Assembly: GCA_016207225.1 (NCBI GenBank)
Contig: JACQQB010000079.1
Coordinates: 1-5,093 of the forward strand
Length of the DNA: 5,093 nt
Origin: Microcaldota archaeon
GTDB taxonomy: Archaea > Micrarchaeota > Micrarchaeia > Burarchaeales > JACQQB01
Direction of reading: 5' to 3'
A program made the position numbers and the translations under genes. The notes under the pieces were generated by a model that made no database searches, was not told where the DNA came from, and saw only the letters and a program-made list of their open reading frames with translations. This document shows positions 1 through 5,093 of the stretch, in pieces (positions within the stretch are counted from its first letter, which is position 1; every line of letters starts with the position of its first letter).

Positions 1-18
1 AAATAAAGTAGAATTAGT

Positions 19-198
19 TCATTCCTTAGAAAGACCCAATTTTTGAGCATGGTCCTTGAGTAATCCTGCGATTTGGTCTACAGACATTTGCTTTAACATA
101 TCTTGGTGATCACGAATTGCGTGATGCCACATTTCTCCCTGCATTTTATACGGATCTGCTCCATTGACAGTATAACCACAGTTACAACTTAACTCCAT
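19..198 (-). CDS. Small CxCG metal-binding-like protein, DUF1059 type
   Basis: Predicted 59-residue soluble protein. An N-terminal C5-x-C7-G8 knuckle is followed by a helix with H25, H26 and H31 (H-H-A-I-R-D-H). This Cys pair plus His-x4-His layout is what I associate with the small DUF1059 family, whose members are probably metal-binding but have no established function. Zinc binding through the Cys pair and two histidines is inference. The remainder looks like one amphipathic helix; there is no signal peptide or membrane segment. I chose the ATG at 198 rather than the in-frame ATG at 219 because a strong Shine-Dalgarno (AGGGGTGAT) sits 3 bases upstream of the former, inside the longer reading. 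The gene is divergent from the pilin gene. Just past its TGA the minus strand is T-rich (CTTTATTT, to the window edge), which could terminate it. Confidence 0.72.
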   Translation of the reverse strand: MELSCNCGYTVNGADPYKMQGEMWHHAIRDHQDMLKQMSVDQIAGLLKDHAQKLGLSKE

Positions 199-201
199 AA
201 C

Positions 202-210
202 ATCACCCCT
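202..210 (-). promoter_or_regulatory. Shine-Dalgarno that fixes the start of the small CxCG gene
   Basis: Read on the minus strand this is AGGGGTGAT, which matches the archaeal/bacterial anti-SD complement (AGGAGGTGAT) over its GGTGAT core. It lies 3 bases before the ATG at 198. It would be inside the coding sequence if translation began at 219, so it argues for the shorter 59-residue product. Confidence 0.7.
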
Positions 211-275
211 TCTTTTCATGTTTTGAAGTTAATAAGGTTTTAGGTAAACGAGGGTGTTTTGATTAGTTGGATTGA

Positions 276-290
276 GGAAAGGTTTAAAAA
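276..290 (+). promoter_or_regulatory. Possible BRE/TATA promoter of the pilin-like gene
   Basis: A purine-rich stretch (GGAAAGG, 276-282) runs into TTTAAAAA (283-290), which resembles an archaeal BRE plus TATA box. A start site about 25 bases downstream of the TATA centre would fall near 311-313, giving a very short leader that just contains the Shine-Dalgarno. TTATAT at 296-301 is a weaker alternative. This is a pattern judgement only. Confidence 0.35.
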
Positions 291-311
291 AGCCATTATA
301 TCTAAACTCTC

Positions 312-319
312 AGGTGGTC
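312..319 (+). promoter_or_regulatory. Shine-Dalgarno of the pilin-like gene
   Basis: AGGTGGTC matches AGGTGATC at 7 of 8 positions and ends 3 bases before the ATG at 323. It decides the start in favour of that ATG over the upstream in-frame TTG at 272, which has no such signal. Confidence 0.65.
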
Positions 320-322
320 TTG

Positions 323-811
323 ATGGTAAGTAACAGGAAGGGACAGGCAGCCATGGAGTATTTGATGACCTATGGTTGGGCTATATTAGTTATAATTTTA
401 GTTTTAGCATTATTGCTGTATTTAGGAGTATTTGCACCATCAACACCAGAAGCATGCCGTGGCCCTGCGGGCTGGACATGTAGTAGGACCAGGTTAACAA
501 CAGATGCAGTATTGACAACGGCATTCTCTTTTCCATTAAGGGACGTTACGATAACTAGACTGAAATGTACGCAAGAGAGCGGTGTAGTAACTACTGGTGC
601 CAGTGCATGGAGCGGGTCTCAGGTAATTTTGAGGGGAGATACTGTTTCATTCACGTTGACATGCCATGATACGACTGGTGCGGCAATAAACTCATTCGTG
701 CAAGGCCAGGAATATAGAGGAAGAGTTAATGTCCAGTTCTATTATAATGATGAAGGATCGGCTGCTACAAGACAGGAGAAGTTTGAATTGATAGCAAAAG
801 CAGTTTCATGA
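323..811 (+). CDS. Pilin-like secreted protein with archaeal class III signal peptide
   Basis: 162 residues. The N-terminus (residues 4-12, N-R-K-G-Q-A-A-M-E) is a textbook class III (type IV pilin/archaellin-like) leader. It has a short basic segment, a predicted prepilin-peptidase cut after G7, Q8 at +1 and the conserved Glu at +5 (E12). A hydrophobic helix follows at about 18-37. The ectodomain (38-162) is Thr/Ser/Gly-rich, probably beta-structured, with four cysteines (C45, C53, C82, C114) that could form two disulfides. Known family role: such proteins are processed by FlaK/PibD-type peptidases and assemble through the helix into pili or remain membrane-anchored. The actual filament or adhesin role here is inference. 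No assembly ATPase, membrane platform protein or peptidase gene is nearby, so it is an orphan pilin. Its stop overlaps the stop of the converging EndoQ gene. Confidence 0.85.
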   Translation: MVSNRKGQAAMEYLMTYGWAILVIILVLALLLYLGVFAPSTPEACRGPAGWTCSRTRLTTDAVLTTAFSFPLRDVTITRLKCTQESGVVTTGASAWSGSQVILRGDTVSFTLTCHDTTGAAINSFVQGQEYRGRVNVQFYYNDEGSAATRQEKFELIAKAVS

Positions 812-2050
812 GTAGTCCTTAAGGCTACTTTGGCTGCTCTTCATCTCTTTTTCTTTTATTTCGCCAAACAGGTCTATTTCACCATACACTCCATCATAGC
901 CAGGTATGGCTTTAACTTGGCCCTTATTGACCCTGCTGATAGCTTCACCGATTCTTGGCCCGCTAACTTTTGCTAGAGAATCAAGATCAGCATCAAAAAC
1001 ACTTAGCTCATTCCCAAAGGCTTGGATTAGTCTGGAATACTCAAGTTCAACCAGCTTGGTGTCTTTGCCTCTTCCCAGTGCTTTCCCCAAGATCTCATCC
1101 AGGGGCATTATGTGCCTGAAGGGTATGTTGTTTTCTGGGACAAAGCCCTCCTCCCTGTCTGCCAATTCCTCAACCCTGTGCAAGACACCAATCGTTAGCT
1201 TTTTTCTGCAGACAGGGCATATCTTGTTATACCTCCTGCTTTCCTTGGGCGTTAGGCTTACATTGCAGTTCCTATGCCCGTCATAATGGTATTTGCCTTC
1301 TTCTGGAAAAAATTCATATGTAAACTTGAACTTTTTCTTATCTTTCTTGATTATGGCATCGTAGACTTCATCGTAACTTAAAGCCTTTAGATCAAAGACA
1401 TTGGCTTCCCTGGCCATTCTTTTAACAGAGTGAGAATCACTGTTGGAGATTAGTGTGTATTTGTCCAGAGAGCTTAGACGCCAGTTCATTCCGGGGTCGC
1501 TGCTTAAGCCTGTTTCTAGTGCGTGTATGTGCTTAGCTTGGTCTTCATAGCATTCTTCAATCGTATTAAAACCACCGTTAGCCCCAAACACACCGAACCA
1601 GGGGGTCCAGCAATGGGCTGCTATGATCATGCACTTTTTCTCAATTTCCATTACAGTTTCTACAAGTTCGCTTGCTTTCATTTTCAATGTTGGCCTGCCA
1701 TCACTTCCCAAATCACCGAATTTGCCAAGCCTTTCATTTATCTGCTCAGCCACTTCTAAAGAGGGAGAGATGAGGAGATTGTGTATTTTCTTGGTTTTAG
1801 CGCCAACTTGGAAAACGTTGCTTACTTCGGAAGTTAGAATGAATGTGGAGTTTTCATAGCAATAGAGACCATCCTTTGCTTCTAGCTTTTCCTTTAACTC
1901 TTTTATCCATAAAGGATGGGTAAAGTCGCCTGTCGCCAACACATCTACTCCCTTGATTTTAGACCATTTACTCATGTTGGGTATGTTTAAGCCTTCACTG
2001 GTTGCTCTCGAGTATTTGGAATGTAGATGCAAGTCTGCAACAACGCGCAT
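806..2050 (-). CDS. EndoQ-like PHP-domain DNA repair endonuclease
   Basis: 414 residues, close to the roughly 420 of characterised Thermococcales EndoQ. The family nicks DNA 5' of deaminated bases (uracil, hypoxanthine, xanthine) and AP sites. The PHP metal-binding set is visible: H8-x-H10, D42 and H45 (G-D-F-T-H-P), E75, H90, H146 (A-H-C-W-T-P), E179 and D205-x-H207. Individual metal assignments are inferred from the PHP fold. A second module has Y-H-Y-D-G-H259-R-N-C262 and C278-P-V-C281, a probable Cys/His zinc site. It is followed by the family-typical L-H-R-V-E-E-L-A (290-297) and a C-terminal helical part. The last eight residues, Q407-S-S-L-K-D-Y-S414, resemble a PCNA-interacting (PIP) motif. 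The ATG at 2050 has a weak GTGAT at SD spacing. The gene is divergent from cdc6 and converges with the pilin gene. It is intact, with no key residue obviously missing. Confidence 0.9.
   Translation of the reverse strand: MRVVADLHLHSKYSRATSEGLNIPNMSKWSKIKGVDVLATGDFTHPLWIKELKEKLEAKDGLYCYENSTFILTSEVSNVFQVGAKTKKIHNLLISPSLEVAEQINERLGKFGDLGSDGRPTLKMKASELVETVMEIEKKCMIIAAHCWTPWFGVFGANGGFNTIEECYEDQAKHIHALETGLSSDPGMNWRLSSLDKYTLISNSDSHSVKRMAREANVFDLKALSYDEVYDAIIKKDKKKFKFTYEFFPEEGKYHYDGHRNCNVSLTPKESRRYNKICPVCRKKLTIGVLHRVEELADREEGFVPENNIPFRHIMPLDEILGKALGRGKDTKLVELEYSRLIQAFGNELSVFDADLDSLAKVSGPRIGEAISRVNKGQVKAIPGYDGVYGEIDLFGEIKEKEMKSSQSSLKDYS
848..861 (+). terminator. Possible T-tract terminator of the pilin-like gene
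   Basis: TTTTTCTTTTATTT lies about 37 bases beyond the pilin stop, on the strand that would be non-template for the pilin transcript. Runs of T are the usual intrinsic termination signal in archaea. A small imperfect inverted repeat (AGTAG-T-CC / TTAA / GG-CTACT, 811-829) precedes it. Both lie inside the 3' coding end of EndoQ on the other strand, so the T-run may simply reflect Lys/Glu codons there. Confidence 0.4.
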
Positions 2051-2065
2051 AGAATCACAGAACTA

Positions 2066-2073
2066 ATTTAAAT
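2066..2073. promoter_or_regulatory. Palindromic TATA-like box shared by EndoQ and cdc6
   Basis: ATTTAAAT is its own reverse complement and lies in the 44-base gap between the divergent starts. Its centre is about 25 bases upstream of the cdc6 ATG, the normal TATA-to-start distance. cdc6 has no Shine-Dalgarno, so a leaderless cdc6 mRNA is likely. It is about 19 bases from the EndoQ ATG, rather close. For EndoQ the minus-strand GATATTAAAG (2081-2090) is an alternative TATA that would leave a short leader containing its weak GTGAT. Confidence 0.45.
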
Positions 2074-2094
2074 GAAAACACTTTAATATCTAGC

Positions 2095-3183
2095 ATGGCT
2101 GGCAACATCTTTCATTCGCTTGGAAAAGAAAGCAGTATTTTCAAAAATGAAAAGGTACTAATGCCTGATTATATACCGAATGAGCTTCTGCACAGGGAGA
2201 ATGAGATTAAGGAGCTTGCACTGTGCTTAAGGACCGCATCAAAAGGCGAGAGACCAGAAAACATAATAGTGGCAGGGCCTCCAGGTACGGGAAAAACCTG
2301 CTCTGTCAGGTATGTGCTTAAGCAGCTGGGTGAATATTCAAAGTCAATCTTGCCCATTTATATAAATTGCTGGGAGTTTAGCACCAGACATTCCATCCTG
2401 ACACAGATTGCAATCGGCCTTGGAGAATTTGTACCTAGAAGGGGAATAGCAACAGATGAAATAACAATAAACATAGTTGAAACGCTGAAAAAAGAGAAGA
2501 GGACTCCGATAATAGCCTTGGATGAGGTGGATAAGCTGGCAAGCCAGGTGGAGGATATTAAGATTCTGTATGATTTGGCCAGGTCAAACGAGATATTCTC
2601 AATAAATATTGGCCTGATAGGCATAAGCAATTCACTAACATTTTTGTCAAGAATTGATAGCAGGATAAAAAGTTCGCTTAGTCAGAGAATTTTGGAGTTT
2701 GAGAGGTATACTCCACAGCAGTTGAGAGACATTTTGAAAGAAAGGGCGAAAATTGCTTTTGTTTCTGGGGCAGTTGATGAGGACATACTGGGCCTGTGTG
2801 CAGGCATAGGGATGAAGAATAATGGGGATGCTAGGATTGCAATCCAAACATTATGGCTAGCTGGGAGAGAAGCGGAGAAAAGAAACTCGGGTAACGTGAG
2901 CATAGATGATGTTAAATTGGCGGCAAACTTAGCACCTAGGGAAAGCAAGCTTGGTGAGATTAAGTTTGATAAGGTAGAAAATGAGATAATAGATATCCTA
3001 AGAAAGAAAGGCGAGATTACCACTACTGAGATTTATGCCTTGATTAACAGGAAACCCAGAACGGTTAGAAAATACATTTTAATACTCATTAAGAAAGGAA
3101 TATTGAAGAGTAAGAGTTTGCCCAGGAGTACGACTGATGGGAGAAAGCCTAGGTTGATATGGCTCAAAGAACCTGGAAAGTAA
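2095..3183 (+). CDS. cdc6: Orc1/Cdc6 replication initiator, AAA+ ATPase
   Basis: 362 residues. The family binds origin recognition boxes, uses ATP as a switch and helps load the MCM helicase. The N-terminus (S-I-F-K-N at 14-18, P-D-Y-I-P at 24-28, H-R-E at 33-35) is typical. Walker A is G-P-P-G-T-G-K-T at 61-68 and Walker B is I-I-A-L-D-E-V-D at 139-146. Sensor 1 is around N179 (G-I-S-N-S). The initiator-specific segment with D-S-R-I-K-S-S-L lies at 188-195. Sensor 2 is G-D-A-R at 244-247. A C-terminal winged helix spans about 288-358, with T-T-T-E-I-Y (309-314) before the recognition helix and an R-K-P-R-L-I-W-L strand at the wing. The ATPase appears fully functional. The protein is at the short end for the family, mostly because the winged helix is compact. 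The start has no Shine-Dalgarno and looks leaderless. No origin-like repeats are visible on either side. Confidence 0.93.
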   Translation: MAGNIFHSLGKESSIFKNEKVLMPDYIPNELLHRENEIKELALCLRTASKGERPENIIVAGPPGTGKTCSVRYVLKQLGEYSKSILPIYINCWEFSTRHSILTQIAIGLGEFVPRRGIATDEITINIVETLKKEKRTPIIALDEVDKLASQVEDIKILYDLARSNEIFSINIGLIGISNSLTFLSRIDSRIKSSLSQRILEFERYTPQQLRDILKERAKIAFVSGAVDEDILGLCAGIGMKNNGDARIAIQTLWLAGREAEKRNSGNVSIDDVKLAANLAPRESKLGEIKFDKVENEIIDILRKKGEITTTEIYALINRKPRTVRKYILILIKKGILKSKSLPRSTTDGRKPRLIWLKEPGK

Positions 3184-3201
3184 GCAAAGGAAATAAAAAA
3201 G

Positions 3202-3217
3202 CTATTGTTTACAATAG
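3202..3217. repeat. Perfect small inverted repeat between cdc6 and purH
   Basis: CTATTG-TTTA-CAATAG is a 6-bp perfect stem with a 4-base loop, 18 bases after the cdc6 stop, preceded by an A-rich run (AAATAAAAAA, 3191-3200). No T-tract follows it on the plus strand, so it is a poor terminator for cdc6. On the minus strand a T-run does follow, but no minus-strand gene reaches it. It could be an operator, an mRNA processing or stability element, or chance. Confidence 0.4.
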
Positions 3218-3262
3218 GTATGTCTTTGTGATGTTCAAATTCTAATCAGCTGTAGTGAGAGA

Positions 3263-4807
3263 ATGACTAAAATAAGAAGAGCTTTGATAAGCGTTTCAGA
3301 TAAGAGCGGGATAGTGGAGTTTGCAAAGGGATTGCACACACTAAAAATTGAAATAGTCTCCACAGGCGGGACTGCCAAGTTGTTAAAGGAGAATGGAATA
3401 CCAGTTATAGAGGTCTCTGATTATGCTGGATTTCCTGAAATGCTAGATGGGAGAGTCAAGACACTGCATCCAAGGATTCATGCCGCATTGCTGGCAGTGA
3501 GAGATGATCCAGAGCATATGGAGCAGTTGAAAAAGCACGATATCCCTCTTATAGACCTAGTTGTTGTTAACCTTTATCCTTTTGAAAACACTATCAAGAA
3601 AAGGGCGTCATTGGAAGAAGCTATTGAGAACATAGATATCGGAGGACCTGCAATGCTCCGATCTGCGGCTAAAAATTACAAGTATATAGCTGTAATAGCG
3701 GACCCTGACAAGTATAATGAGGTGCTTGAGGAGTTAAAGGGGAATGACTGCAAATTGAGTGACGAAACCAAGGCTAAATTGGCTTTGGATGTGTTCAAGT
3801 TAACATCCTATTATGATTCAGTCATTACCAATTATTTGAGTGAAGTTTATCATAAAGACCCATTTCCTGAATTTCTTAATTTAACTTATAAGAAAATCAA
3901 GAACCTAAGATACGGGGAAAATCCGCATCAAAGAGGAGCGTTGTATAAAGAACCGGTTATTAGGGAACCTAGCATAATAGACGCTGTGCAGTTGCATGGA
4001 AAGGAATTGTCTTTCAACAATATCCTGGATGGCGATGGGGCTTTGGAGTTACTTAAGGAATTTGAGGAGACTACGGCAGTAATAGTCAAGCACACGACAC
4101 CTTGTGGCGTTGCAAGTGCTGCTAAGCTTATTGATGCATATAATAATGCTTTGGCAACGGACCCTGAGGCTGCTTTCGGAGGCATAGTTGCCTTGAACAG
4201 GGAGGTTACAAAAGAAGTGGCTGAGGAGATTTCAAAATTATTCTTGGAAGTAGTTATTGCACCAGATTACAATAAAGAAGCATTAGAGATATTGCAGCAA
4301 AAGAAGAACTTGAGGGTTTTGTCTCTTAGGCAAATAGTACTCCATAAGATTCCAGGAAGAGAGATAAGAGGAGTTGGCGGTGGCCTGCTTGTACAGGACA
4401 GAGATATTGAGCTTTATGGGAAGGACATTGAGGTTGTGACTGAAAGAAAACCAACTGATAATGAAAGAGATTCGATGATATTTGCCTGGAAAGTCTGCAA
4501 GCATGTTAAGTCTAATGGAATAGTTGTTGCTTCAGGAAACAGAACAATAGGCATTGGTGCAGGGCAGATGAAAAGAATAGATTCGGCAAATATAGCTATG
4601 AGCCGGGTAAAGGAGAAGTACAAGGAGTTAGCATTGGCTTCAGAGGCGTTTTTCCCGTTCAGGGATTCGATAGATTCGGCTGCAAAAGGTGGAATTACAG
4701 CGGTAATCCAGCCTGGTGGCTCGATTAGGGACGATGAAGTTATTCAAGCTGCAAATGAGGAGAATATTGCAATGATATTTACTAAAATGAGACATTTGAG
4801 GCATTAG
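3263..4807 (+). CDS. purH: Bifunctional AICAR transformylase / IMP cyclohydrolase PurH
   Basis: 514 residues, against about 530 in bacteria. It carries out the last two steps of de novo IMP synthesis in the cytosol: AICAR plus 10-formyl-THF to FAICAR, then ring closure to IMP. The N-terminal MGS-like cyclohydrolase domain (about 1-145) shows S-V-S-D-K-S-G (10-16), S-T-G-G-T (33-37), the D-G-R-V-K-T-L-H-P block (62-70), N-L-Y-P-F (103-107) and D-I-G-G-P (125-129). The transformylase part shows L-R-Y-G-E-N-P-H-Q (215-223), K276-H277 of the K-H-x-x-P-C-G catalytic motif, D-P-E-A-A-F-G-G (300-307), A-F-F-P-F-R-D (462-468), Q-P-G-G-S-I-R-D (483-490) and a terminal M-R-H-L-R-H. The motif reads K-H-T-T-P-C-G where many enzymes have Asn as the fourth residue; the catalytic Lys-His pair is kept. 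Only a weak GTGA precedes the ATG. It lies 79 bases after cdc6 on the same strand, so co-transcription is possible. Its stop is 8 bases from the converging right-edge gene. Confidence 0.96.
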   Translation: MTKIRRALISVSDKSGIVEFAKGLHTLKIEIVSTGGTAKLLKENGIPVIEVSDYAGFPEMLDGRVKTLHPRIHAALLAVRDDPEHMEQLKKHDIPLIDLVVVNLYPFENTIKKRASLEEAIENIDIGGPAMLRSAAKNYKYIAVIADPDKYNEVLEELKGNDCKLSDETKAKLALDVFKLTSYYDSVITNYLSEVYHKDPFPEFLNLTYKKIKNLRYGENPHQRGALYKEPVIREPSIIDAVQLHGKELSFNNILDGDGALELLKEFEETTAVIVKHTTPCGVASAAKLIDAYNNALATDPEAAFGGIVALNREVTKEVAEEISKLFLEVVIAPDYNKEALEILQQKKNLRVLSLRQIVLHKIPGREIRGVGGGLLVQDRDIELYGKDIEVVTERKPTDNERDSMIFAWKVCKHVKSNGIVVASGNRTIGIGAGQMKRIDSANIAMSRVKEKYKELALASEAFFPFRDSIDSAAKGGITAVIQPGGSIRDDEVIQAANEENIAMIFTKMRHLRH

Positions 4808-4815
4808 AGTTCTGT

Positions 4816-5093
4816 TTATCTTACAGTTATCCTAAGTCTTGTGTTAACTTTTATGCCACTGGGTAGTTCATAAGTCCTATGGTCCCCGTGTGTTCTTCTC
4901 ATATCTCCTGCCGGACTTGGAATTTTGAAGCTGTCTCCTGAACCTGCACGTGTACGAGATATCGTATTTACAGTTTCAACATAATGCAATGCAGAATTTA
5001 TAAGACTTTTGAGGTTACCAAGAGTTTCTATAAGTTCTCTAGAAATTTCGTGATCCGGAGTTTCATGGACTTCCATTAGTTCTGTTTTAAGAG
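4816..5093 (-). CDS. Unrecognised protein, 5' end beyond the window
   Basis: I do not recognise this product. At least 91 residues are visible, ending with TAA at 4816-4818. An in-frame ATG at 5076 would give 86 residues. It has no Shine-Dalgarno, and the frame stays open to the window edge (reading L-K-T-E-L before it), so this is more likely the C-terminal part of a longer protein. Counting from that Met, residues 8-40 look helical (S-R-E-L-I-E-T-L-G-N-L-K-S-L-I). They are followed by a Gly/Pro/Arg/His-rich linker (about 42-66) and a short basic beta-like tail ending R-L-R-I-T-V-R. There is no membrane segment, signal or Cys motif. Tail-to-tail placement 8 bases from purH is ordinary compact packing and says nothing about function. 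Confidence 0.55.
   Translation of the reverse strand, partial: LKTELMEVHETPDHEISRELIETLGNLKSLINSALHYVETVNTISRTRAGSGDSFKIPSPAGDMRRTHGDHRTYELPSGIKVNTRLRITVR

Noticed and set aside
199..219. Upstream ATG at 219 for the small CxCG protein
   Set aside because: The strong Shine-Dalgarno for the ATG at 198 would lie within the coding sequence, and the extra seven residues (M-K-R-R-G-D-V) are its translation.
272..322. TTG start giving a 179-residue pilin-like protein
   Set aside because: It has no ribosome binding site and adds 17 residues before a normal-length class III leader. The ATG at 323 has a strong Shine-Dalgarno and the expected short basic leader.
811..829. Stem-loop terminator just after the pilin stop
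   Set aside because: The inverted repeat has a bulged T and only three Ts follow, and it overlaps EndoQ coding sequence. The downstream T-run is a better candidate.
906..1859. Plus-strand open frames of 78 to 126 codons opposite EndoQ
   Set aside because: They are antisense to a well-conserved gene, with low-complexity Ser/Leu/Phe-rich translations, and are shadows of EndoQ.
2051..2094. Replication origin beside cdc6
   Set aside because: Archaeal cdc6 genes often adjoin oriC, but this gap is only 44 bases and the downstream gap 79. I see no ORB-like G-run repeats or long AT-rich unwinding element in either.
2169..3023. Several minus-strand open frames opposite cdc6
   Set aside because: They are antisense shadows of a conserved AAA+ gene, with no ribosome sites or recognisable motifs.
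3928..4623. Minus-strand open frames opposite purH
   Set aside because: They overlap the conserved transformylase coding sequence throughout and show no family motifs.

Overview
The window looks archaeal. It carries an Orc1/Cdc6 replication initiator, an EndoQ-type DNA repair endonuclease and a pilin-like protein with an archaeal class III signal peptide. Start sites are a mix of Shine-Dalgarno-led and apparently leaderless genes. The short pilin with its R-K-G-Q-A-A-M-E-Y leader, together with the compact genes and tight spacing, resembles DPANN-type or other uncultivated archaeal genomes. That placement is inference, because no rRNA or other marker is present.

Layout, left to right. A small CxCG protein resembling DUF1059 is on the minus strand (19-198). 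A short divergent intergenic region follows, then the pilin-like gene on the plus strand (323-811). The pilin converges on and overlaps by 6 bases an EndoQ-like gene on the minus strand (806-2050). EndoQ is divergent from orc1/cdc6 (2095-3183, plus) across only 44 bases, which contain a palindromic TATA-like ATTTAAAT. A 79-base spacer with a perfect small hairpin separates cdc6 from purH (3263-4807, plus), a full-length bifunctional AICAR transformylase / IMP cyclohydrolase. purH converges with an unrecognised, 5'-partial minus-strand gene that runs off the right edge.

The genes form no single known operon. The EndoQ-cdc6 pair is a replication/repair cluster, and the last residues of EndoQ form a PCNA-interaction-like motif, which supports a replication-coupled repair role. 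purH supplies IMP de novo and may be read through from cdc6, since I see no clear terminator between them. A full-length PurH is itself notable, because many archaea use PurP and PurO for these steps. I found no mobile element, CRISPR array, tRNA, rRNA or convincing replication origin, and no evidence of a wholly new multi-gene system. The points worth a second look are the EndoQ C-terminus, the shared EndoQ/cdc6 promoter, the archaeal PurH and the shortened-looking winged helix of Cdc6.
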